Below, piece by piece: positions 1 to 5,862 of a stretch of 8,094 nucleotides of DNA. The notes beneath the pieces are model-generated. The model searched no databases. It had not been told where the DNA came from and worked only from the letters and a program-made list of their open reading frames with translations. Within the stretch, counting starts at the first letter, position 1. Each line of letters opens with the position of its first letter. The translations under genes and the position numbers were made by a program. The DNA is from Gemmatimonadales bacterium (GTDB lineage: Bacteria > Gemmatimonadota > Gemmatimonadetes > Gemmatimonadales > GWC2-71-9). Location of the stretch: assembly GCA_030597435.1 (NCBI GenBank), contig JAUVRV010000103.1:1-8094 (forward strand), in the 5' to 3' direction.

Positions 1-320
1 AGTCAAAGGCACACATCGCTGCGATGAAGAGCGACCTCAAGAATCTGGTGCTCGCTGAGGAGTCGTACTACGCCGACGCCACGCCCCCGGGGTACGGTGC
101 GGTCGCCGCTAACCAGCTCGTATCCCCGATTGGTGCGGTTGTTTTGTGGACCGCCACTACAGGTGTGACCACCGTGACAGGTGGGGTTTCGCCGACTGGC
201 TTTAATGCGACGTCGACCCACGCTAGCGTCCCAGGCACAACTTGTGGCGTGTTCGTCGGTGTTGCCGGTGCTCCCATGGGTGCTCCCGTGATTAATGAGG
301 GTGAGGTGGCTTGCTGGTAA
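1..320 (+). CDS. Type IV major-type pilin, 3' part only (first of a tandem pair)
   Basis: This is the C-terminal 105 residues of a type IV pilin, a structural subunit of the fibre. The reading frame is open from base 3, so the start and the hydrophobic N-terminal helix lie left of the window; the methionine codon at 24 is internal. The visible part starts in the alpha-1 helix (residues MKSDLKNLVLAEESYY) and aligns with MKADLRNLVSAQESYY of the next gene. It then becomes a Gly/Thr/Val-rich beta domain. Two cysteines, in TTCGVFVG and in the terminal VACW, are 23 residues apart and probably close the C-terminal disulfide (D-region) loop. The TCxVFxG and EGxxxC patterns recur in the downstream pilin, so the two are paralogs. 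The stop is TAA at 318-320. Because the 5' half is missing, an inactive copy cannot be excluded. Confidence 0.88.
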   Translation, partial: SKAHIAAMKSDLKNLVLAEESYYADATPPGYGAVAANQLVSPIGAVVLWTATTGVTTVTGGVSPTGFNATSTHASVPGTTCGVFVGVAGAPMGAPVINEGEVACW

Positions 321-363
321 CCGCAGCAGGCCCCACCTGACCGCGCAGTTGTCACCACGAATT

Positions 364-406
364 GTTGCGCCGGTTTCAGGGCAAACTTGACCCGAGCCGG
401 CGCAAC
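364..406 (+). promoter_or_regulatory. Strong stem-loop in the leader between the two pilin genes
   Basis: There is a perfect 10-base inverted repeat, GTTGCGCCGG at 364-373 and CCGGCGCAAC at 397-406. Inside its 23-base loop, GGG (379-381) can pair with CCC (391-393), lengthening the stem. No U-tract follows (GCTTGACGG), so it is not a typical intrinsic terminator. It sits 44 bases after the first pilin stop and 23 bases before the next ATG, just upstream of the ribosome-binding region. It could limit read-through, protect or delimit processed mRNAs, or affect translation of the second pilin. The structure is seen in the sequence; the role is inferred. Confidence 0.55.
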
Positions 407-429
407 GCTTGACGGGGGCATGGAATCCG

Positions 430-813
430 ATGAACCGACGCGGCTTCACACTGATAGAACTGCTGATCGTAGTGGTGATCATAGGTATCTTGGCTGCCAT
501 CGCGATTCCGAAGTTCTCCTCTACGAAGGGCAAAGCGTACGTCGCGACCATGAAGGCAGATCTCAGGAATCTGGTGAGTGCCCAGGAGAGCTACTACTAC
601 GACAATAGTGTGTATTACAACGGTGCCATTCCGAACCCGGCAATTCCGTTCTCACCGTCGGTAGGCGTGAGTATCACCATATTGAGTGGCGATGCCGTCG
701 GTTGGTCCGGTACTTCTAGTTACGCGGGCATCGCAAACACCTGCGCCGTCTTCATTGGAGGTGCAGCGCCGCCGGCAACGGCGGTGGTCGAAGGCAGCCC
801 GGCCTGCAACTGA
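430..813 (+). CDS. Type IV pilin (prepilin), complete
   Basis: This is a 127-residue prepilin for a type IV pilus fibre. The leader MNRRG is followed by FTLIELLIVVVIIGILAAIA, a class III signal: prepilin peptidase should cut between Gly5 and Phe6 and N-methylate the Phe. Glu10 is the conserved Glu+5 used in subunit docking. Residues 6-55 form the long alpha-1 helix, and the rest is a small beta domain. Cys105 and Cys126, 21 residues apart, probably form the C-terminal disulfide loop. ATG 430 was chosen because it gives the standard short leader; an in-frame TTG at 409 would add seven residues. The ribosome site is modest (G-run at 414-418 or GGA at 422-424). It is paralogous to the partial pilin upstream and is followed by an intrinsic terminator. 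It could be called pilA, but I cannot say which copy is the main subunit. Confidence 0.95.
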   Translation: MNRRGFTLIELLIVVVIIGILAAIAIPKFSSTKGKAYVATMKADLRNLVSAQESYYYDNSVYYNGAIPNPAIPFSPSVGVSITILSGDAVGWSGTSSYAGIANTCAVFIGGAAPPATAVVEGSPACN

Positions 814-840
814 TACCGAAAGACCAAACTGGCAGAATAT

Positions 841-876
841 CGGGGACGAGATCACATCTTGTCCCCGCTTTTCGTT
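841..876 (+). terminator. Intrinsic (rho-independent) terminator after the pilin genes
   Basis: CGGGGAC (841-847) pairs with GTCCCCG (861-867). The intervening bases extend the stem with a G-U and an A-U pair and then GAT/ATC, closing on a three-base loop: about 12 pairs without bulges. A T-rich run, CTTTTCGTT, follows at once. It lies 27 bases past the pilin stop, so it should end the pilin transcript and insulate it from the minor-pilin genes. Confidence 0.85.
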
Positions 877-1010
877 GTCCCCACCAAGGGCGTGAAGCGC
901 TCCCCTGCGAGGGACGCAAAAACCGGCGCCCAATCGCATCGAAACGGTTAAACGAACACGCGACCCGTTCAGTATGGTGGCGGTGATCGGGCAAACGGGG
1001 AGTAGTCAAT
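877..1010 (+). other. Leader region of the minor-pilin cluster (no gene)
   Basis: This is non-coding sequence between the terminator and the PilV-like gene. A promoter is expected here because the terminator should isolate the next genes. I see only a weak candidate: TTAAAC at 948-953 with TATGGT at 973-978, a 19-base spacer and a poor match. A bulged stem at 897-917 (GCG-TCCC with GGGA-CGC) is followed by A rather than T on this strand, so it does not look like a terminator. The Shine-Dalgarno GGGGAG at 997-1002 ends 8 bases before the TTG start at 1011. Confidence 0.35.
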
Positions 1011-1355
1011 TTGAAGCAACCGGACGGATTTACTCTGATCGAGTTGGTCCTTGCCATGTTCCTGCTGACAGTCGGGCTCGTGAGTCTGATATCCAGCTCA
1101 GTGATGATCACGCGGCTCGTCGCAAATGGGGACTCGTACACCGAGGCAGCCGTTGGTGCGGTGGGGCGCCTGGAGCTTTGGCGCGGGACCCGCTGTGGTG
1201 TGGCAGCGGCCAGTTTGGAATCGGCGGACGATGGTATCGTCTCACTGGGCCTGTGGCCGGCAGATGGAGCCATCCAGCGTGCAGCCGTGGCGGTGACCAC
1301 GACTTTGGCGCGTGGAGTCAGGGTGGACACCTTCTCGACGACCGGCGGGTGCTGA
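1011..1355 (+). CDS. PilV-like minor pilin (prepilin N-terminal domain)
   Basis: This is a 114-residue minor pilin or pseudopilin. The leader MKQPDG is followed by FTLIELVLAMFLLTVGLVSL, a class III signal with cleavage between Gly6 and Phe7 and Glu11 as Glu+5. The hydrophobic helix continues to about residue 37, and a short, mostly beta domain follows. Cys62 and the terminal residue Cys114 could pair. The short size, the LAMFLLTVGLVSL helix and the position before a PilW-like gene match the PilV/GspI group of minor pilins, which help prime pilus assembly at the inner membrane. The start is TTG at 1011, supported by GGGGAG 8 bases upstream; no ATG gives a sensible leader. It is the first gene of a three-gene cluster, and the next gene begins one base after its stop. 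The family call is by helix and context, since the globular part is not diagnostic. Confidence 0.82.
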   Translation: MKQPDGFTLIELVLAMFLLTVGLVSLISSSVMITRLVANGDSYTEAAVGAVGRLELWRGTRCGVAAASLESADDGIVSLGLWPADGAIQRAAVAVTTTLARGVRVDTFSTTGGC

Positions 1356-1356
1356 A

Positions 1357-2211
1357 TTGGCACAAGATGAGCGAGGTCTGTCGCTGGTTGAGTTGGTGGT
1401 GGCATTGTTACTTCTGGGTGTGGTCACTTCGTCGGGGTGGAGCGTTGCAACTCAGGCCCTGCACTCGTACCAGTGGCAAGCAGCGCACGCCCAGCTGCAG
1501 TCGAGTCTACGTGTCGGGGTCTCGGTCATCGGAAGTGAGCTGCGGGAGCTTGGCGGCGATTCAGCCGATGGCGGTGACCTGATCCAGCTCGATTCCACCG
1601 CGATCACCTACCGGGCCATGAGGCACACGTCCTTCCTTTGTAGGCCCCCCGATTCCCAGCGGCGAGAGATAGTGATTTGGCGCGAACCGTCATATGGTCT
1701 GCGGCAATTGGAGGCCGGCCGCGACTCGATTCTCGTGTTCGCCGAGAACGACCCTGTTCTCGAGTCGGACAACGCCTGGCTGAGAGCAGCCATTGTTTCG
1801 CTGGCTCGCGGGATCCTGTGCCCGGGAAACACAGAGGGAATCCGGCTCGCACTTGCAGGCGTATCCTCTGGTTCGTTGACCGGGGTCGAGCGAGGGTCGC
1901 CGGTCCGTGGGTTCCAGGTCACTCGCCTGTTGCTTTACAAGGACCGTCAATCCGTGAGTTGGCTGGGGCTGAAGGAATGGAAAGGTGGGAGTGGCTGGAG
2001 TGTGACGCAGCCAGTACTGGGTCCTCTGGCCCCCAACGGTCTGCGGTTCGAGTACCTCGACGGCACCGGTCGCTCGACCACCCAACCCGGCGATGTCGCG
2101 GTGGTCGCAATTACCCTTGCGGCCCAAAGCAATCGTAGGGTCGCTCGAGTCGGTCGCTTCACGGACTCGCTCTCCACGTTCGTTGCGCTGCGCAATGTCC
2201 TGCGCCAGTAA
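1357..2211 (+). CDS. PilW/GspJ-like minor pilin
   Basis: This is a 284-residue minor pilin, larger than the other pilins here, as is usual for PilW and GspJ. The leader MAQDERG precedes LSLVELVVALLLLGVV; prepilin peptidase should cut after Gly7, and Glu12 is Glu+5. After the helix comes a long region (SELRELGGDSADGGDLI), then beta-rich sequence. Near the end, NGLRFEYLDGTG (residues 227-238) resembles the GspJ/PilW pattern L-x-F-x-Y-L-D. Cys95 and Cys155 are the only cysteines. I chose TTG at 1357, one base after the preceding stop, because it gives a 7-residue leader; GTG at 1312 would add 15 residues and overlap the upstream gene. Such proteins act in the pilus-tip or priming complex with PilV and PilX. 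Confidence 0.82.
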   Translation: MAQDERGLSLVELVVALLLLGVVTSSGWSVATQALHSYQWQAAHAQLQSSLRVGVSVIGSELRELGGDSADGGDLIQLDSTAITYRAMRHTSFLCRPPDSQRREIVIWREPSYGLRQLEAGRDSILVFAENDPVLESDNAWLRAAIVSLARGILCPGNTEGIRLALAGVSSGSLTGVERGSPVRGFQVTRLLLYKDRQSVSWLGLKEWKGGSGWSVTQPVLGPLAPNGLRFEYLDGTGRSTTQPGDVAVVAITLAAQSNRRVARVGRFTDSLSTFVALRNVLRQ

Positions 2212-2218
2212 GGCCCGC

Positions 2219-3349
2219 GTGCAATCCCCCGGCAACTACACCACGGAGGGTGAACGCGGCATTGCCATAATGCTGGTGATGATCGCCATGGTGATCGTTG
2301 CCGGTCTCACCACCGCCGCGCTCTTTCTGGGGATCGGTGAGGAGCGGACGGGGCGAGGCTACATCAGATACCAGCACGCCTTTTCGGCCGCCGAGGCGGG
2401 CATCTTCTACCCGATAAGCAATTGGAATCAAACCACTTACAACGCGATGTCGGTCGATGACTCGGTCGCCTTCGCTGGCCGGTTGGCCGACGGAACAGGG
2501 AGCTTCAGCGGCACCCTACGGCGGCTCAACCGGACACTCTACCTCGTTACAGCCGAGGGCATGGAAGCTGGTTCACGCATACGCCACAGCCTGGGACTGA
2601 TCGTCCGGCTGCACCCCCTCGCGCTGATTCCACGGGCCGCCCTGGTGACTCGGGGACCCCTCTCCATTGGCCCGTCATCGCTAGTCGACGGCTATGACCA
2701 GCCACCTTCCGGCTGGGACTGCCCGGCTGCGGACCCGCCCCTTTCGGCCCTTCTGATTCAACCTTCAGACTCCACGGCCTACGGGCCGATCTGCGCCGAT
2801 CCCCCATGTTTGAGGGGGGACCCGCCGATACTCATAGACAGTTCGATGACGCTACCAGACCTGACAATGTTCAACGGGTTGGGATTCGATGACCTGCGAA
2901 ACCTGGCCAGTGTCCTGATCTCCGGGGGTGTGATTCATCCTGGTCCGCGTTTGGAAGGTGAGACGTGCGTCACAGCGGCGGCGGACAATTGGGGCGACCC
3001 TTATGTCACCGAAGGCACCTGTGGCGACTACATGCCGCTGGTTTACTCGGCCGGGAACTTGGATGTGACAGGCGGTCGAGGGCAAGGAACACTGGTAGTC
3101 GATGGGGACCTGACGATTGGGGGTGGATTCCATTTCGCGGGTCTGGTGATTGTGAGAGGCACCTTCGTGAGCCGAGGAACTGGTAATCAATTGGCAGGGG
3201 CGATCGTGGTCGCCAATACCGAACTGAAGCGGAGTTCGCTTGCGGGGGCCACGACAGTACGCTACTCGAGCTGTGCGGTACGTCGGGCGCAGATCGGGGC
3301 TGGGGCACCGCAAGCCCTCCGCCAGCGAAGCTGGTTCCAGGCATACTAG
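2219..3349 (+). CDS. PilX-like minor pilin with a large beta-rich C-terminal region
   Basis: This is a roughly 376-residue protein with a PilX-type N-terminus: GERG followed by IAIMLVMIAMVIVAGLTTAA (one membrane helix, residues 15-37) and the PilX-like AFSAAEAGI (54-62). Possible cleavage is after Gly14; the +5 residue is Leu, not Glu. The region around residues 288-335 (GTLVVDGDLTIGGGF, FAGLVIVRGTF, NQLAGAIVV) shows repeating short strands with glycine turns, suggesting a beta-helix or stacked-strand tail. Six cysteines (168, 192, 197, 250, 268, 352) suggest disulfides in the periplasm or at the pilus tip. I favour GTG 2219, 7 bases after the PilW-like stop and following TAAGG. ATG 2195 is an in-frame alternative that overlaps PilW and has no visible ribosome site; the frame is open further back to 2093. 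The function is inferred from the N-terminus and neighbours. Confidence 0.75.
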   Translation: MQSPGNYTTEGERGIAIMLVMIAMVIVAGLTTAALFLGIGEERTGRGYIRYQHAFSAAEAGIFYPISNWNQTTYNAMSVDDSVAFAGRLADGTGSFSGTLRRLNRTLYLVTAEGMEAGSRIRHSLGLIVRLHPLALIPRAALVTRGPLSIGPSSLVDGYDQPPSGWDCPAADPPLSALLIQPSDSTAYGPICADPPCLRGDPPILIDSSMTLPDLTMFNGLGFDDLRNLASVLISGGVIHPGPRLEGETCVTAAADNWGDPYVTEGTCGDYMPLVYSAGNLDVTGGRGQGTLVVDGDLTIGGGFHFAGLVIVRGTFVSRGTGNQLAGAIVVANTELKRSSLAGATTVRYSSCAVRRAQIGAGAPQALRQRSWFQAY

Positions 3350-3408
3350 AACGCCGTAAGTTCCTGCCTACCAGAGGGTTGTACATCTGGCTTAAAGTAG
3401 GTTGGAGC

Positions 3409-3437
3409 TTGACAAAAGAGCCGGTGGACCATACTGT
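3409..3437 (+). promoter_or_regulatory. Sigma70-type promoter for pilMNOPQ
   Basis: A perfect -35 box, TTGACA at 3409-3414, is followed after exactly 17 bases by TACTGT at 3432-3437. The -10 box keeps the key T1, A2 and T6 of TATAAT. Transcription would start near 3444, leaving a leader of about 38 bases before the pilM ATG. It lies in the gap after the minor-pilin genes, so the alignment/secretin genes can be expressed separately. The 8-base word GTAGGTTG occurs at 3397-3404 and again at 3436-3443, flanking the core promoter. Confidence 0.65.
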
Positions 3438-3481
3438 AGGTTGCCGCTCACCTCACTTATCTCGTTGACCTGTAGGCAGAT

Positions 3482-4525
3482 ATGGCGCTTTTTGGGCTCG
3501 GGGGGAAGACAACAGTCGGGCTGGACATCGGGAGCGGATTCCTCAAGCTTGTGGCGATTGACCACGGCAAGGGAGAGCCACAACTGAGTGGCGTATCCGT
3601 GACTCCGGTTCTGGCCGATGCGATCGTGGAAGGCGAGATCATGGATCCGGGGATCGTATCGGACACGATCCAGGGACTGTTCAAAACCGCCGGCATCAAA
3701 CAGAAACGGGTGGTGGTCGCGGTAGGTGGACGCGACGTCATCATCAAGAAGATCCAAGTAGATCGAATGAAGGAGAGCGAGGCGTACGATGTCGTGCGTT
3801 GGGAAGCCCAACAGCACGTTCCCTTCGATATCGAAGCGGTCGAACTGGATTTCCAGATTCTGGACCCTGACGGTGAAGGGCTTCAGATGGACGTGCTCCT
3901 GGTGGCAGCCAAACGCGACCTCGTCGAGGATAAAGTGCAGCTGCTCTCCCAGGCCGGTCTCGAGGCCGAGGTCGTGGATGTGGATGCGTTCGCGCTCCAC
4001 AATGCGTTCGGTGTCAACCATCCGGAAGCGATGGAAGGTCTCACCGCACTGCTGAACATTGGCCATGAGCTGACCAATGTGAACGTGCTCGACCATGGGA
4101 TCCCGCTGCTCACCCGAGATCTAACCGTAGGCACCAGGAAGATCAGGGAGGACTTGCAGCGTGAGCGTGGTGTTTCCGCTGACGATGCGGAGGCGATGCT
4201 CAAAGGCTTCGAGCGCTCGCCCGATCTGGACCCGTACGTGCAAGGTCGTGGTGAAGAGATCGCTGTCGGTGTTGAACGAGCGTCTGCGTTCCTCCAGTCG
4301 GCAAGCCGCGAGGCAGGTTCCATCCAGCGTGTCTACTGCTGCGGTGGTGGGGCTCGCGTACCGGGGCTTACGGACATTTTGCATCAGCGCCTCAACATGC
4401 CGGTTGAGGTGGCGAACCCGATCCAGCGCCTGAGTGTCAAGGATGGGGTGTTCGATGCAGTCAACCTAGACGAAGTCGCGCCGCTTCTCATGTTGGCGAC
4501 GGGGCTCGCTCTACGTTCGGTCTGA
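3482..4525 (+). CDS. pilM: PilM, actin-like type IV pilus assembly ATPase-fold protein
   Basis: This 347-residue cytoplasmic protein has the FtsA/actin fold. PilM binds nucleotide and the N-terminal tail of PilN, tying the inner-membrane alignment complex to the cytoplasmic machinery. The phosphate-1 loop VGLDIGSGFLKLV is at residues 12-24. The SHS2-like region lies around 35-180, with VVAVGGRDVIIKKI and RWEAQQHVPFDI, which is typical of PilM. The phosphate-2 position reads LLNIGHELTNVNVLDHG (190-206), with Asn where Asp is usual. The adenosine-site glycines are in CCGGGARVPGL (286-296). The length is normal for the family. The ATG at 3482 has only a weak AGG upstream. It is the first gene of the pilMNOPQ operon, behind the promoter at 3409-3437, and stops 10 bases before pilN. 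Confidence 0.96.
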   Translation: MALFGLGGKTTVGLDIGSGFLKLVAIDHGKGEPQLSGVSVTPVLADAIVEGEIMDPGIVSDTIQGLFKTAGIKQKRVVVAVGGRDVIIKKIQVDRMKESEAYDVVRWEAQQHVPFDIEAVELDFQILDPDGEGLQMDVLLVAAKRDLVEDKVQLLSQAGLEAEVVDVDAFALHNAFGVNHPEAMEGLTALLNIGHELTNVNVLDHGIPLLTRDLTVGTRKIREDLQRERGVSADDAEAMLKGFERSPDLDPYVQGRGEEIAVGVERASAFLQSASREAGSIQRVYCCGGGARVPGLTDILHQRLNMPVEVANPIQRLSVKDGVFDAVNLDEVAPLLMLATGLALRSV

Positions 4526-4535
4526 GGTTGGAATC

Positions 4536-5231
4536 GTGCAATTGCAATCGATGATTGAGATCAATCTTCTTCCTGGTAAGAAGAAGAAAAAGGCCGGGGC
4601 CGGCATATCAATGCCGGACTTCTCGGAAATGGTCGGGAAGATCCGGGATCCACTGATGATTGCTGCCATTGGAGTGTGGGTGATCGTTCTGCCTGTTGCT
4701 GGATACACCTATTTCGACGAGAGCAGGAAGCTGGCCGGTCTGCATGATGAGATCGACCGGGTAACGGTCCAGGCCCGCAACTTCAACACTCTCATCCGAG
4801 AGAAGCAAACGTTGGAGCGGCTGCGGGATTCTCTCGTGGTCGCACTAACCGCCATTCGTGAGATTGATGCCGATCGGTACATCTGGCCTCATATCATGGA
4901 AGAGGTAACGAAAGCGCTGCCCGACTTCACTTGGCTCAACAGCGTCGAGTTCATACCGGCCCCGATACCCGACGCGACGGAAGAGATCGATCCCAATTAC
5001 CGCCCAGCGGTTCAGTTCACCATAGACGGCCGGACTGGAGACATGGGTGCCTATACCCGCTTTCTGCGGAACTTGGGCAATTCACCGTGGGTTGGGAACG
5101 TGCAAGCCGGGGCGACCCAGACTGTGATAGAGAATGATAGACCAGTGATCGCGTTCACGATCACCGGAACATATCAACAGGCAGACTCTGCGTTCATTAG
5201 AACCGCTCCGTTGCAGGAGTCGGTGAGGTAA
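4536..5231 (+). CDS. pilN: PilN, inner-membrane alignment protein
   Basis: This is a 231-residue bitopic inner-membrane protein. The short cytoplasmic tail carries the PilM-binding motif INLLP at residues 9-13, followed by a basic GKKKKK stretch. A single membrane helix spans about residues 39-58 (LMIAAIGVWVIVLPVAGY). A coiled coil covers about 60-105, and a periplasmic ferredoxin-like domain (about 115-231, including LPDFTWLNSVEF and FLRNLGNSPWVGNVQ) should pair with PilO. The start GTG 4536 has GAGG at 4524-4527, 8 bases upstream. An in-frame ATG at 4551 would give the more usual beginning MIEINLLP but has no ribosome site at the right distance. Its position between pilM and pilO agrees with the conserved order. 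Confidence 0.94.
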   Translation: MQLQSMIEINLLPGKKKKKAGAGISMPDFSEMVGKIRDPLMIAAIGVWVIVLPVAGYTYFDESRKLAGLHDEIDRVTVQARNFNTLIREKQTLERLRDSLVVALTAIREIDADRYIWPHIMEEVTKALPDFTWLNSVEFIPAPIPDATEEIDPNYRPAVQFTIDGRTGDMGAYTRFLRNLGNSPWVGNVQAGATQTVIENDRPVIAFTITGTYQQADSAFIRTAPLQESVR

Positions 5232-5244
5232 GGGAGAGCTCGCA

Positions 5245-5862
5245 ATGGCGATGACGGCCAAGGAAAGACAGCAAGCTCTGATCCTCGCGATCTTCGTCGG
5301 GGTGGCGGGGGCAGCCGGGTTCTGGATGTATTGGCGCGGGCCCAAGATAGAAGAGCAGAGGCAGCTACAGACCCAGGTCGACTCGCTCCAGCAACGCGTC
5401 GACGCTGCACGGAGGGACTTGGCCGCCGGAACGGTCGAGGGCATCCGGCAACGAAACAGAGCTTACGAAGCGACGTTGGAGCGAATGAAGGAACTGGTAC
5501 CCACCGGCAGCGAAGTGACCACGTTGATCGACGAGATCTCAATCCGGGCCAGGCGCAACGGCATCGAGATCGGGGAGTTCAATCCGCTGGGGTTGCAACC
5601 GGGAGCCACCTTCGACATCGATCGGTACCGTTGGATCGTTTTTGGTCACTACAACCAGATAGGCACGTTGCTGGCGGACATCGCACAGCTTTCGCGTATC
5701 ATGGTGCCGTACGACGTGTCACTGACACACGCGAGCGTGCAAACTCAAAGGGCCTACTCTGATACGACCGGCGCTCTGATAAGAGCTCAGTTTTTGTTGC
5801 GCACATTCGTGAAGCCACAGCAGGTGCTGGCGGCTCGAGGAGGTGAAGGTGGTGACCGCTAG
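5245..5862 (+). CDS. pilO: PilO, inner-membrane alignment protein
   Basis: This 205-residue protein partners PilN. A short cytoplasmic N-terminus is followed by a membrane helix at about residues 10-30 (QALILAIFVGVAGAAGFWMY). A coiled coil spans about 33-85, rich in Gln, Arg and Glu. The periplasmic ferredoxin-like domain contains LVPTGSEVTTLIDEIS (84-99), GIEIGEF (106-112) and IVFGHYNQIGTLLADIAQLSR (131-151), the last matching the PilO pattern G-x-Y-x-x-I/L-x-x-x-L-x-x-I-x-x-L-x-R. The ATG at 5245 has GGGAG at 5232-5236, 8 bases upstream. The 13-base gap after pilN and the overlap with pilP indicate cotranscription. Periplasmic PilN/PilO dimers bind PilP. Confidence 0.95.
   Translation: MAMTAKERQQALILAIFVGVAGAAGFWMYWRGPKIEEQRQLQTQVDSLQQRVDAARRDLAAGTVEGIRQRNRAYEATLERMKELVPTGSEVTTLIDEISIRARRNGIEIGEFNPLGLQPGATFDIDRYRWIVFGHYNQIGTLLADIAQLSRIMVPYDVSLTHASVQTQRAYSDTTGALIRAQFLLRTFVKPQQVLAARGGEGGDR
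5838..5846 (+). promoter_or_regulatory. Perfect Shine-Dalgarno that decides the pilP start
   Basis: AGGAGGTGA is an exact 9-base match to the complement of the 16S rRNA 3' end. It lies inside the end of pilO. GTG codons occur in one frame at 5843, 5849 and 5852. The one at 5843 lies inside the site, so 5852 (8 bases after AGGAGG) or 5849 (5 bases) is the likely pilP start. Confidence 0.7.

Noticed and set aside
948..978. Promoter candidate TTAAAC ... TATGGT before the PilV-like gene
   Set aside because: The 19-base spacer and poor matches in both boxes make it no better than chance, so it is mentioned only within the leader region.
752..1405. Long open frame on the minus strand (217 codons)
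   Set aside because: It runs antisense across the terminator, the leader and the PilV-like gene. It is Arg/Pro/Ser-rich like a GC-driven shadow frame and has no recognisable domain.
974..1582. Plus-strand open frame of 202 codons overlapping the PilV- and PilW-like genes
   Set aside because: It is in a different frame from two genes with clear prepilin leaders, and its Trp/Arg/Cys-rich product looks like an out-of-frame reading.
2800..2820. Inverted repeat TCCCCC/GGGGGA inside the PilX-like gene
   Set aside because: It is a 6-pair stem with a 9-base loop within a coding region that encodes Asp/Pro-rich sequence. No T-run follows, and chance in GC-rich DNA is enough.
3371..3396. Possible terminator after the PilX-like gene (CCAGA/TCTGG, then CTTAAA)
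   Set aside because: The stem has only five pairs with a 10-base loop and no real T-run, too weak to call.
3392..4096. Minus-strand open frame of 234 codons opposite pilM
   Set aside because: It lies almost wholly opposite pilM, which is certain from its motifs; the His/Asp-rich translation is typical of antisense to an acidic protein.
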